Shown here in pieces: positions 1 through 10,611 of a stretch of DNA of 64,000 bases. This DNA is from Rattus norvegicus. Taxonomy: Eukaryota; Chordata; Mammalia; Rodentia; Muridae. The DNA lies in the NCBI RefSeq assembly GCF_036323735.1, contig NC_086028.1, forward strand, positions 22,595,001-22,659,000. Reading direction: 5' to 3'. The notes below the pieces were generated by a model, which saw nothing but the letters and a program-made list of their open reading frames with translations, did not search any database and was not told where the DNA came from. A program made the position numbers and the translations under genes. Position 1 is the stretch's first letter. Each line of letters opens with the position of its first letter.

Positions 1-165
1 AGCTGTCTGCTCTTCTAGAAGTCTCGAGTTCGATTCTCAGCAGCCACATGGTGCATGGTGGCTCATGACCATCTATTCTGGGATTTGATGACATCTACTG
101 GCATTGAGGTGTACGTACAGATAGACCACTCATTTAAATAAAATAAATAAACATTAAAAAAGAAA
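1..165 (+). mobile_element. B2-type SINE, 5' part cut by the window edge
   Basis: The stretch matches the B2/B3 family downstream of its tRNA-like head: the CTGCTCTTCTAGAAGT segment, a TTCGATTCTCAGCAGCCACATGG-like block, the GGTGGCTCA(T)GACCATCT block and an A-rich tail with AAATAAA units. B2 is transcribed by RNA polymerase III and moved by L1 proteins. The A-box end lies outside the window. It has several substitutions and is not a recent copy. Confidence 0.85.
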
Positions 166-1234
166 TGAAATTCCAAAAGAACCCATTTATTTACATACAA
201 TCCCTTTCTTTGCCCAACTTTTAAGAAACCCTACAATTTTAAAACATTTATCCTTCCTCCATGACATCAAGAAGACAATTATCCTCTTATTGGTCTAGGG
301 ATTGACTTTGGGGTAATCAGATCTTTATAATAGCACCATCCTTTTCTATAATAAAGGGTTTAGGTCTGAGTATATAATCTAATGCCAGCCAATGAGACAC
401 AAAATTCAGTCCTAGGTAAGACTGGGAGCTATTCTGGCCTTTAGCTGCTAAGAAAGAGAAGAAAGAAGAAATGTTGACTTTCTCTAGCCCTCTAGACGAT
501 GTCATACCTTCATATGATGAATAGCTCTGAGACTGCCACCGAAATAATGGCCTAAGTACAACATCACACAGAGAACACAGCTAGAGAATCTTAGCAGGGT
601 GAGCGTGACAGACTGGAAACTCTGGCATGATACAGTGTCTTCTCTTTCTCCCTCATGCTGAAGATACAAAATTCTTTATTGTTTAATCAAATTGGCTATG
701 AGCTTTTTTCATTTAAAAATGCATCTTATTAAAATTATGACGCTTTGTGTGCCTCAGAAAAATTTGCTGTATAGTGCTAATATACTCAGGTTACTGACAC
801 AAAGTTTGGAATAACCATGCCAAGAAGGCATAGCCCACACCAAATAATGTAGGCTTTACTCAGATAATTGTCTGCCGACTATAAAATCAGGGGAATGAGA
901 AGCATGTTCTTTTCCTCATAAAACACAGAAGGATAAATATGTATCAGGCAAGCATCATTCATCGATGACAGACTCAAATTCTTATTTAGAGTTTCAGTGG
1001 ATGTGAGAATTCAAAATTGAAAGAAGTCATGTTCAAATGCTAACTTTAAAAAGAAAAGATTACTGGCATTGAATTATCTTCTGGTACCTAATAATTCAAT
1101 TGTATTCTAAAGATTGATAGTATTCTATTTGAAAATTCAAATGATTAAAATAAATTTTCTGTAATTGGTATAAAATTATTTATGTAGTAACAAAGTGAAG
1201 GAAAATACTTAAAAATCAAATACCTCTTTGCCTT
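166..1234. other. AT-rich unique sequence, no gene seen
   Basis: No long reading frame, RNA gene or recognisable repeat was found. The few short open frames have no family resemblance and no splice context I would trust. Confidence 0.6.
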
Positions 1235-1735
1235 ATAAAAAGCTTTTCGGTTTCAAGAGGTCCCATTTATCAATTTTTGATTTAGAGCATGAGCCGTTCT
1301 TTTCAGAAAATTTTCCCCTGAGCCAATGTGTTCAAGGCTATTTTCTACTTTTTCTTCTATTAGTTACAGTGTATCTGGTTTTATGTTGAGGTCCTTTATA
1401 CATTTGGACTTGACCATTGTGCAGGATGATGATAAATATGGATCAATTTGCATTCTTCTACATTCAGACCACCAGTTAGACCAGTAACATTTGTTGAAAA
1501 TGCTTTCTTTTTTTTTCTCCACTCTATGGTTCTTTGACACTTGTCAAAGAACAGTGTCTGTAGGCATGTGGGTTTATTTCTGGGTCTTCTATTCTATTCT
1601 TCCTGTCTGTCTCTGTACCAATACCATGCAGATTTTATCACTATTGCTCTGTAGCATAGCTTGAGATCAGGGATGGTGATTCCGTCAGAAGTTCTTTTAG
1701 TGTTCATGATTGTTTTGGCTATCCTGTTTTTTTGT
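1235..1735 (-). mobile_element. LINE-1 ORF2 fragment (old, minus strand)
   Basis: Read on the minus strand, this is the late-middle part of rodent L1 ORF2, the same region that is better preserved at 12100-12600. It shows the complements of the conserved runs around ATGGGATCT, GATCCATATTTATCATC and GAGATCAAGCTA. It has many indels and no long frame, so it is dead. It lacks both the 3' UTR and the 5' part, so it is an isolated internal piece. It is not collinear with the L1 tail at 1905-2335, because a minus-strand element should have its 3' UTR on the left. Confidence 0.85.
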
Positions 1736-1904
1736 TTTCCATATCTGACACTAAAATTCCGAACACTGACACATAGTGCCTCATTTCAAGTCACTGGAAG
1801 ATTTAGGGGGTCAGGAGTCAGAACCATTAGGAAGACAGAAGGAAGGAATGCTCGAGTAAGTGAATAAGAGTGAGAAAGAAATGGACTTTTCTTTAATCTT
1901 TGTT

Positions 1905-2335
1905 TTCTTTTTTCTTTTTAATTTGTTTATTTATTTACATTCCAGTCATTGCCCCCCCCTAACCCTCCCACAGTTACTCATCCTATTCCTCCTTCCCACT
2001 GCCTACAAGAGGGTTTCCCCTCCCACTAAACATCCTCTGTCCCCTCTGTCCATAAGGCTTCAAGTCTCAAAAGGATTTGGAGTATCCTTTCCCTCTGATG
2101 TGCGACCAGGCAAACAATTGCTACCTATGTGTCAGGGGCCTTGGACAACCCATGTATGTTCCTGGTTGGTGGCTTAGTCTCTGGGAGCTCCATGGGGTCT
2201 GGGATGGTTTAAACTGCTGGTCTTCTTATGGTGTTGCTCTCCCTTCAACTCCTTCAATCCTTCCCCTAATTCAACTGTAGAGGTCCCTGACTTCAGTCTA
2301 ATAGTTGGGTGTAAATACCTGCTACTTATATCTTA
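1905..2335 (-). mobile_element. LINE-1 3' UTR fragment (old rodent L1, minus strand)
   Basis: A T-rich left end (reverse of the poly-A tail) leads into the pyrimidine-rich CCCCCC/CCTCCC block and the series of short blocks typical of rodent L1 3' UTRs in reverse (GGTGGCTTAGTCTCTGGGAG, TTCAACTCCTTCAATCCTTC). It is 5' truncated and diverged. Reading frames across it are shadows without coding value. Confidence 0.75.
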
Positions 2336-2489
2336 GGTCCAGAAGTAAACCCATACACCTATGGATACTTGACTTTTTGACAGAGAGGCCAAAAACTTAC
2401 TTTTTATAGTGTGAAGGGTGCTAAGTATCTCATCAAATATATTTGGAATGATTAGGAGGCATAATAAAGGCAGGAGATCTTTGTAAGTT

Positions 2490-2746
2490 GTGTGTGTGTG
2501 TGTGTGTGTGTATGTATCTGAGTGTGTATGTGTCTGTGTGTGTCTGTGTATGTGTGTGTGTGTATCTGTGCATCTGTGTGTGTGTATATGTGTGTTTGTT
2601 TTGTGTGTCTGTGTATGACTGTGTGTGTATGTGTGTGAGTATGTCTGTATGTATCTGAGTGTGTATGTGTCTGTGTGTGTCTGTGTATGTGTGTGTGTAT
2701 CTGTGCATCTCTGTGTGTGTGTATATGTATATGTGTGTGTGTGTGA
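2490..2746. repeat. Degenerate (TG)n microsatellite with an internal 137-bp duplication
   Basis: About 257 bp of TG repeats interrupted by TATG, TCTG and CTG units. A block starting TATGTATCTGAGTGTG at 2511 recurs at 2648, so part of the array duplicated as a unit. The 125-codon minus-strand frame over it is a His/Thr-rich artefact of the CA repeat. Confidence 0.95.
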
Positions 2747-3866
2747 TCCCTTCTGTTACAGAGTTCCCTAGAGTTTTAAAGTTCACCTTTGTGAGTTCAC
2801 TAAGTAACAAGGCCTTTTATGAGGTGACCTGTTCACACGATCATGAGTTGTGATTAAGATGCCAGCACTGGTCCGCGGCTGGGGTCTAATCTATGGCTTC
2901 CGTCCCTAAGCAGTGTTTGGCCAGGCAGTGATGTTTTCCTGTTGCCTCCACCTCACTGCCCTCTCTTCTCTCTCCTTCAAATGATAAAATCTAGCTGGAA
3001 TGTCAAGCCTCACTTTGCAATCATATAATTCAACCTCTACATGACTAGGGTGATTACACAATTAGGAAAACCTGAGGTTCTAGCTGTTTGTCCCTTCCTA
3101 GCTCATCAATGGTCTTGGCTGTATAACTGCACGGGGCCCTCTGCTAATAACAAGAGAGCTACTTAGAGTAATTCTTTCCTTAGGTCTATCACCTCTGGCA
3201 CTGCTGTTTCAGTGATGCTGAGGATTAACAAAGTATTTTCACAACGGGATATTGGCTACTATCTTCTTTCAAGAATGGCCTTTGCATTGTTCCTACTTTT
3301 ATTTCCTCAACACCATTATCTATTATGATCACTGGTGGCAGTAATGTAATTTTTAAGTAAGAAGAATACTTGAGAAAAAGTATGAAGTGAAAATGTGGTT
3401 CAGTAAATAAAGTGGTAAAGATACCCAATTTTCACATCTGGGGAATTATGGGCCTGTAAACACACATGGGTGACTCATGGAATTTTTTGTAGGCTGAAAT
3501 ATCCAAGCCTTCAACAAAACAAGTATTTGAGACATCTGGTCACATTAATCATCTAAAGAAATAAAATATGTAATGTTACTTGGTAATTTAAAAAAAAGAA
3601 ATTGCGGTTCTGTTTAGCACAAGAAATCATCAAACATTGAAATATGGGAACACTATTTAAATGGGGGCATACATTCTGTACATTCAGCCCTTTTGTCCAA
3701 AAAGTAAATCTCCCTTCCTTCACAACCTGACTCATTCACTATTAATGGTGGATTTCAGGATTGTGACAAGAGTAGTTATGTAAAACATACAGCATAGAAA
3801 ATCAAAACTGATTATGGTTTGATTGAAAAACTAAGCAAAATTAAAACATTGTTTTTGCATTTGCAG
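2747..3866. other. Unique sequence, no gene seen
   Basis: No coding, RNA or repeat signal that I can name. The middle is slightly richer in GC around 2860-2970, without further structure. Confidence 0.55.
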
Positions 3867-3911
3867 TGTATATATATGTATATATATATATACATATATA
3901 TGTATATATAT
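3867..3911. repeat. (TA)n microsatellite with a 32-bp palindrome
   Basis: Alternating TA with G and C spaced symmetrically. Positions 3870-3901 are a perfect inverted repeat centred at 3885/3886. Such arrays can extrude cruciforms but arise readily by slippage. Confidence 0.95.
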
Positions 3912-4357
3912 CAAGCAGGGCCAGATCTTTTAGAGATCTTTAGGCATTGCTCCCATATTTTGCTCCTTAGCACTCTCCAAGAGTTGGAGCAGGAAGCCTT
4001 GTTAAATCAATGTAGCATTCTTTCACCCCTTCTATTGGCATTTTTGCTATAACCCAAAGCTTTAGTGGTTGCTCTGGGGAGTATAGTAAGTGTCCATAGC
4101 AGACTGCCATCGACTATGTATTAATATATGTTTCTGATGTGTACCATGAGGATCTTAAAGTGATGTAACCATATATATGACCTATCTTTCTATACTAGTG
4201 AAATATATTCAAAAGTACATATATAATATACTATATGTGAGATATATAAAATATTTCTATTGTTTGCTGGAAAAGTCCAACAAACTAATGCTAAAATCGT
4301 TTTAAAAATCTTTTCTTTATCTGCAAGTTCATTATTTCACACCTCTGAATGTTTGTT
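3912..4357. other. AT-rich sequence, possible very old L1 trace
   Basis: The run TTTAGTGGTTGCTCTGGGGA near 4061-4080 resembles the 3' part of ancient mammalian L1 in reverse, but the match is too short to call an element. Nothing else was recognised. Confidence 0.35.
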
Positions 4358-4433
4358 TTACATTGCCTGGAATTGATTTGAGGGCCTTGTGGATGTTCAA
4401 GAAGCACTCTACCATTGAGTTATATCCCAGACA
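4358..4433 (-). mobile_element. ID-type SINE remnant (minus strand)
   Basis: Reverse-complemented, it reads as an ID element: GGGATATAACTCAATGGTAG (A-box region), AGAGTGCTT, CACAAGGCCCT and a degraded B box. About 75 bp is the usual ID body length. It could also be the ID half of a B4-type composite. It is clearly older than the ID copies at 52.4 and 60.4 kb. Confidence 0.7.
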
Positions 4434-4604
4434 TTTTTCATTCTTCATTCCTAGATTATAAATATTTTTCCTTCAGCCTAAATGACTGTGAAAGAAAAAC
4501 ATAGCTTTTATTACTTGTAAATAGCTTTAGTCCACCTTCAGTTTTGAAGAACATTTCTTATATGAGGTAAAAATCATGCTCACTGGCTCTTTACAATGGT
4601 TTTG

Positions 4605-4705
4605 AGAGCCTAACCTGTTAGTACACAGCTGTAGTGTACAACTAGAAGAGAGGGCAATCAAGAATTTAAGGCCAGCCTTGGCTCCTTAATGACCAAGTCT
4701 CGCCA
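4605..4705 (+). mobile_element. B1 SINE remnant (plus strand)
   Basis: The order of blocks fits a heavily mutated B1: a head resembling AGCCTAACCTGTTAGTACAC, a purine-rich centre, then AATTTAAGGCCAGCCTTGGCT, which matches the B1 right part. No clear poly-A tail or target duplication remains. Confidence 0.5.
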
Positions 4706-5384
4706 ACCATCATTCCGTTTTCCTATGACTAACATTTCCTTGTCTAAACTTGGGCTTTTCAATGTTTTATTTTCAAATCATTAACTTCCTTAATTCATAT
4801 GATTTTATATAGAGTTTTCTTTCCAAAGCATTTTATAGATTCTGAACAATATTATAGACATTATCGATGGCATTTTTCAATGAAAGGAAAAGTAGCAATG
4901 AAGCAGGCAAACATGACATTCATGTTGAAGCATGACCATTCCACATGAGCAATGATGCCTTGAGTTGAACAGAACAAAGCTGGTAGTCTCTGATCATGAG
5001 AGACACTGAGGCATAGGGAGAAGGCAGATGGGATTGAGCGTAAAACCCACACATGGACTAGAGATGCCACAATCATATCTATGTCAAATGATGGACAAAG
5101 ACAGGCATAGGTTCAATAAAGGGTAGACTGTTGAACATACATTGTAGGGTAACCTGGATGCTCTTATATAGAAGGGTGAATCTTAAGTGCTATCACTTAC
5201 CATGTACAAAAATTAGCTGAAAATGCTGCCAAGAGATATGAAACTCCTTGTACAGAATAGGAACAACACCTCCTGAACTCCAAAGCATTTATATTTGTGC
5301 TGATTTCTTTCTACCTCAAAAGTAACACACAACCAAATGAAATACTGAAAAACCAGAAGCATTGTGCACTAAGGGCCAAAAGGG
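4706..5384. other. Unique sequence, no gene seen
   Basis: No nameable feature. The 71-codon minus-strand frame near 4861-5076 has no family resemblance. Confidence 0.5.
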
Positions 5385-6346
5385 AGCACAGTAAAAAGGC
5401 AACTTATAAAATCTCCAATCTATTTACTTGGCATAAGATTAATATTAGGAATCCATAAAGAATTTTGAAAAATAAATCTGATTATTGAATAAATAAGAAC
5501 AGTCAACAAAATGATCAAAGGATTAAACTAACTCTTTCTGAATAAGAGGGCATCTAAACAAGACAACTGTTTGAAAAACTGAACAGCAACACTGGGCACT
5601 TATTTATAAGTGTAAATACCATATTTCACATTAGTCGAAATGGTTACTATCAAACAAGCAAAAAATTACCAAATTCTATTTTGTATACAGATATGGGAAG
5701 TACAGCTAATTGACCCTGTTGGAAATGGAAACTTATATACGCATTTAGACATACACCACACACATTCCTCAAACTAAACTACCTGGTCTGAACAAACTAG
5801 ATAGACTACTTTGAGATCTCTTTGTGAAGAAAATCAAATAAACTAATCAAAGAGTTAATAACATCCTTTCAGTAATGCTAATAGCTAAGCTATAACATTA
5901 CTCTATGTAGCCACTGATAGATGATGACTGGATTTAAGGAAAAAATGATATAAATAGATGGACAAAATGAAATAGTATAGGGCAAGCAACCTGTCATTTA
6001 AAGCCAATGGATAGAAGTGGAAGGCAGTACACGAACTTAAAGACACAGAGTCAGGCACTGAGGGCTTGCATACCTAAAAGAGTTCAGCTCAAAATGATAG
6101 AGTACAGGCTAATACTTAGCAGACAACATGAAAGGGAAGAGGAAGAGAAACAGAACTGGAGAGGGATAAACACTTATGTCAAGCAAAGGGATTAGGTCTT
6201 TAAACATAGAGGATCGAGATGGAAATGCTAACTAACTTGATTTGACCACTATACAGGAGAATGCATGTATTCAAAACTACATTACCTCATAAATATGCAC
6301 AAGTATTTAATATTAATTAAAGATAAAATAATGAAAGTATGCAAAT
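5385..6346 (+). mobile_element. Ancient mammalian L1 (L1M-type) 3' end
   Basis: Despite heavy decay, the blocks occur in the order of an ancient L1 3' end. GTAAAAAGGCAACTTATAAAAT corresponds to the ORF2 stretch before the cysteine region. TTAATATTAGGAATCCATAAAG follows, then a TACCATATTTCACATTAGTCGAAATGG block. The ORF2-end signature ATAGATGATGACTGGATTTAAGG lies near 5918-5940. The 3' UTR block CTAACTAACTTGATTTGACCA lies near 6225-6245, and an AATTAAAGATAAAATAATG tail closes it. No reading frame survives. This copy predates the rodent radiation and is a useful marker for orthologous alignment. Confidence 0.8.
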
Positions 6347-8754
6347 ATAAAATATGATTGTTATCTAAAAAATCACAAACTCTTTAAACATTACAGGCAC
6401 GCATTTGCATTATTTCTCTGAAAACCATAATACACATATTAGGAAACAATTATTATTGGATCTTCCATATTGTCACCTTTCATCTTGAATTCTTTATTCA
6501 AGGACATTTGAATGGAAAGAACCTTGAAATCACAAAGATGATTTTTCCCCCTGCTGAAACAAACACAGAACTCTATAGAACCTTAGAAGACAGAGATAAC
6601 ATCTCACTAAGAAGAAAACTTAATCAGGCTTACTTTCCATTATAAAACATTCGGGGTCTCTAACAGTGGGCTTACTGGCCTGTCAGACACCTGTGTTCAA
6701 TAATCCTCTGACAGAACTGAGCCTTGCGACTGTCATAGCTGGCTTCAGAAAATCCATGTCCGGCTTGCTATGAGTATAAAACATTTTTTCTCTGCTTCAT
6801 GACTCTCTGCCTCCTACCAAAACACACAAAGGCCAATCAGACATTTCTCAACAGTACACAGATAACTTTCTGCAATAATTGGATACAGTTCAGCCTAGAG
6901 ATATAAAGGTAGAGTTCACATGACCTCAAGATATCATTTTTTGATGTTGCTAAATTATCCCCTACTAATGTAATAGGATTAAAGAAACAAATAATCAAGA
7001 TCTTGTTTTAAAATGTTTATTTGCATTCTGTAGCCAACAACAGGCTGAAGGAGAGAGAGCAAGACTACTAGATTAGAAAATAGACCTAGTTCAAAACACT
7101 TCAAGAAATTATGTCTTTATGAAGCTAAAGAAATCTTTAACCTTCTTGCTACTATGCTTTATACAAAGAAAAAAATCAATGTGCCCTCCAAATTAATATT
7201 TAGTTTGAAATAAACTAATCTGAAATAAAAATAAAACAGTTAATGACCTTCAGATGAATCCACATTTCTTTACAGTTTCCAATAAATCCATACTTAGATA
7301 TTTCATAATCTGACTGGAAACAAAAATAAAAATAACACAAATTTTGCGTTATTTAGTATTCCTGGTCTAGTTTTATAAACTGCAAGCTCATAACTTCTTT
7401 TTGCTAAGAGATTTCAAGTCAAGAATCCTGAGGTGCACCCAGTTAATTAGTAAGCTCATTTCAAGTATTGCCTTGTAGATATTATTTTTCTGCACTTCCT
7501 TGCACCTAAAAGGTCTCAAGGCATACGTAAGCAAAGTGTTGGGTAATAATCACTACAGGAGAGGACAAGAAGGTTTCATCATGTTAATCATAGCAGTAAC
7601 TTATACAGCATCCTCACTTCTACACCAGAGAGAAAATCCAACTCTATTGAAAAAATACATAAATGGAAGGCATCAGTTCTTATATGTTTCTCGGGGGTTA
7701 GGGCTGTCCATTCATTATGTTAGAGTCATCAATTATTCTGTTGCTTGGTTCCAGGTAAATAAGATTCAAATCAACTTCATCTTCCATGAAGATCAAATTT
7801 GTGGCAAATAGGAAAAAAAATAAAACCTTAGTGAAGTAGGATACATATCTGAAAACATACTTTCTTTAACTTCCTTATATTAGGAGAGGGCCTATTGAAG
7901 AAGGAATGGGGCTACTTTCCATATACTGAAAGCAACTTTCTAAAAGTTATATTGGGGTATAAAAAATTAATACTCCTGTAGTTCTTGCCTTTCTGTATGT
8001 TTCAAATATTCAATTATTATAAGAGTTTAAAGAGCTGGGAAGAGGATTAGATTTTTAAATTTATTTCATAATCAAAAGCCCAATGTGTTCTATTTAAGGG
8101 AATAAGCTGAGAAGCTGCAATTTTAGTCAGATCTCTGAGTACTCCAATATGAAGTTCTATTGGATTTTCAATTATAATTAACAGAATAATAACTAAAGAT
8201 GTAAACAGAAACAGAAATGACTGTACTATCAAACACCTGCTTCATAATTATTTGAACAACAAAATGTTTTTGAGTCTCCCACTTATTTATAATCCTGGCA
8301 TGCTTTTTAAAATTTCTGTCTATGTATCAATCTTCTTAATTATTTTACAGCTCTCCATGAGACAAAAACAGCTCAAAAAATAATTTGATCCAGGTGACAA
8401 ACTAGAAGCAATAAATCTATTACTGGGAGGTCAGTTTATTCGATCAAGGAGAGTGAAAATATTAAGCTAACATGAAAGTATTATACAATCTTATTAATTA
8501 AGCCCTCACTTAAAGGGTCTTTTAATGACCCAAAAAGTGCCAATTTATGACTTAGATTCTGTAGTCTCACAATAATCTTATAGCTGAAAGGTAGGGTTGA
8601 TTTGGAAAACTGTCTTTAGACATTCATTGCTGAATAAAAGCAGGCGTCTGCCACCCTGCTATAAAGAAGGCTACGTACAATTTTCATTTGGCATCCTAAC
8701 AATCTTATATTTGGTTTGAGCAGTACATTTTCATTTCATTCATCATTTAAAGAC
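6347..8754. other. AT-rich unique sequence, no gene seen
   Basis: About 2.4 kb without recognisable repeats apart from A/T runs. Several short open frames (for example 103 codons at 7500-7811) show no domain, no codon bias and no splice framework. Block 8560-8600 faintly resembles MIR but is too short to call. Confidence 0.55.
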
Positions 8755-9215
8755 AGATAATCAGAAAGTCATTACATTGGCCGACACCAGACCCTCCGCT
8801 CGATTGTATTGTAATTGAGCACCGCAGCGCGGGTGCCAGATCTAATGGATAATGAATATATTATGTCAGTAGAACCGCCTCCGTGAAGCTCCAGGGGAAT
8901 CGACGGAGGGGGTTGTGGTAGTGACATGCGGGGTCACAGATGTTGTGCTGATCTACTGATGGGATGATTGTGTAATTAGGTAATCAATGGTGGGTACTGT
9001 GCTATTGTGGACATCTCGGCCAGAAAATGGAGAGCATGGGTGACAGACAAGTCAGCATTTATCCAAAAGATTTTTCTTGGGCTTGGGCCTATAGTTATTG
9101 TTAACCATTATGGGGCATAGCATCGTGGGATAGAATGATTAAGATGTAGACGTGTGTCTAGTTATGTTATAATGAGAATGTTTAGCATAGCTTTTCAATT
9201 ACCCTTTCATCACAG
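8755..9215. promoter_or_regulatory. Candidate conserved non-coding element, CpG-retaining
   Basis: This repeat-free block stands out from its surroundings. It holds 11 CpG dinucleotides between 8782 and 8930, while the flanks have almost none. It carries clustered homeodomain-type cores: GTAATTGAG (8811-8819), a TAATGGATAATGAAT run (8843-8857) and a GTGTAATTAGGTAATCAATGG-like run (8970-8990). Three short dyads lie close together: CCTCCGT/ACGGAGG (8878-8884 with 8903-8909), GCACC/GGTGC (8819-8823 with 8832-8836) and GTGAC/GTCAC (8921-8925 with 8933-8937). There is no reading frame. Known developmental enhancers often look like this; conservation itself is not visible from one sequence. Confidence 0.45.
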
Positions 9216-9464
9216 CCTGGTCAAGGTCTGTTTTCTTTCTATGGAATGATGAAATCAACGTGAAATGTAGAGACAGAGATTTAAATTCCTCTATACTCAA
9301 TGCAGAAAACCCTTTTCCCCAAAATAATCACATACATTCGTTTGCTTGGCCTAAGAAATTCTTAAGCACACAGTAATATTAATAATAATGTTGATAATAA
9401 TAATAGCGGTCTTCTTTAAAATTAATGAGTTGTTTGATGTTTCTGGCATTCTTATTTAATTAGC

Positions 9465-9592
9465 ATGAATTATCTCATTAACTGCCAGATCCTCACAGAC
9501 ACATATTCTTATTATTTTCATTTTATACATTTGAAATCTAAAGCATTTAAAACTCTAATTACTTTCCAAAAACCAGAGTGAATGATGTGGCC
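9465..9592 (-). mobile_element. MIR SINE (minus strand)
   Basis: The blocks ATTATCTCATTAACTG, TCCTCACAGA, TCTTATTATTTTCATTTTATAC and AATTACTTTCCAAAAACCA occur in the order of a reverse-oriented MIR. MIR is an ancient tRNA-derived mammalian SINE, so this copy predates rodents. It lies about 250 bp from the candidate element at 8755-9215. Confidence 0.65.
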
Positions 9593-9617
9593 AAATTAAT
9601 GTTCAAAAGATATTGAA

Positions 9618-9706
9618 AAGCTAGGTATGAGAGTGTATGCATGTGGTCTTAGCACCTGGAAATCTGCAGCAAGAAGCAAAATGGAAGAACTCAAGAACTT
9701 TCCATA
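9618..9706 (+). mobile_element. B1/PB1-type SINE remnant
   Basis: AGCTAGGTATGAGAGTGTAT, GCATGTGGTCTTAGCACCTGG and a following purine-rich part match the left half of B1 (GCTGGGTATGGTGGTGCATGCC...). It is truncated on the right. Confidence 0.55.
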
Positions 9707-10407
9707 TCTTCTTAGCCTGACACAACTCCAATAAGCCATTTGATTTCATTTCCCCCCTTTAAAGTCAGTGTTATATATTAAAATTTGTGAAAGGTATACA
9801 TGAGAACATGCAATATAATAGACTTAAGAGTAAAGAGACAAAAATGTCCTTATGTAGAAGGATAAAGAAAACAGTGTCAGAGGCGTGGCAAAAATATAAA
9901 TCTTACATGGAGGAGCATTCTTTATGAAATTCATTGCGTGAGACAGACGTAAAAAAAAAAATGTCTACCCCTCATCCTAAAATCCCAGTGACAAACATTG
10001 ATACACATCCAGCAGAGTTCATCAGGGTAACCAATGGCCGAATTTGGCTTGCTTACAGTAGCACAGGTAAAAGGGTAGGGGTAGGTCACACAAATGACAC
10101 TAAAGCAGTCCCACTATAAATTCCGTACTATCAAGAGACATGTTTTCTTGTATAACTGTAGAATCCGACTTTCTCCCCACACTGTTCTCCTCTTACATCC
10201 CTCAACACCTCACCTAAAACCTCATGCAATTAGTGAAGCATTGAATGCAACCAGCTGTGTGAAGTGACTAGACAGTCAGCTGAAGAGTCTATCATCCTCC
10301 CCAGCCCCTGTCTTTTATGAAAGGACAGTCAAGATGCCCAGCTATGATGATCTTTTTGAGCAGTCCCAATAGAAGTCAATACGGTGTAGAACAATCTTGC
10401 ACAATTG
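9707..10407. other. Unique sequence, no gene seen
   Basis: No recognisable repeat or gene. A poly-A run at 9949-9960 is the only simple sequence. Confidence 0.55.
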
Positions 10408-10440
10408 TGCATATGTATATATATACATATATATATATGA
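10408..10440. repeat. (TA)n microsatellite
   Basis: ATATGTATATATATACATAT at 10417-10436 is a perfect palindrome inside a short TA array. It is probably slippage-derived. Confidence 0.9.
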
Positions 10441-10611
10441 ATAGCAATTGTTACAAATTATAACAATTATAAATATCAATTGTTTCCTATTTCCTATGCA
10501 TTAGGGTTAAAACATTTGATTCAATCTCCACAGTGATAAACACTCAATATGACTCTAGTAATTTTTAAAAAAAAGACCAGCTGTTGCAAGAATGTGGGTA
10601 TTGCCAGCATC

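Noticed and set aside
2433..2810. 125-codon minus-strand frame
   Set aside because: Generated by the CA strand of the TG microsatellite; low-complexity His/Thr text.
3870..3901. 32-bp perfect palindrome
   Set aside because: Made of alternating TA in a microsatellite; expected from slippage, unlike the 20-bp palindrome at 32737.
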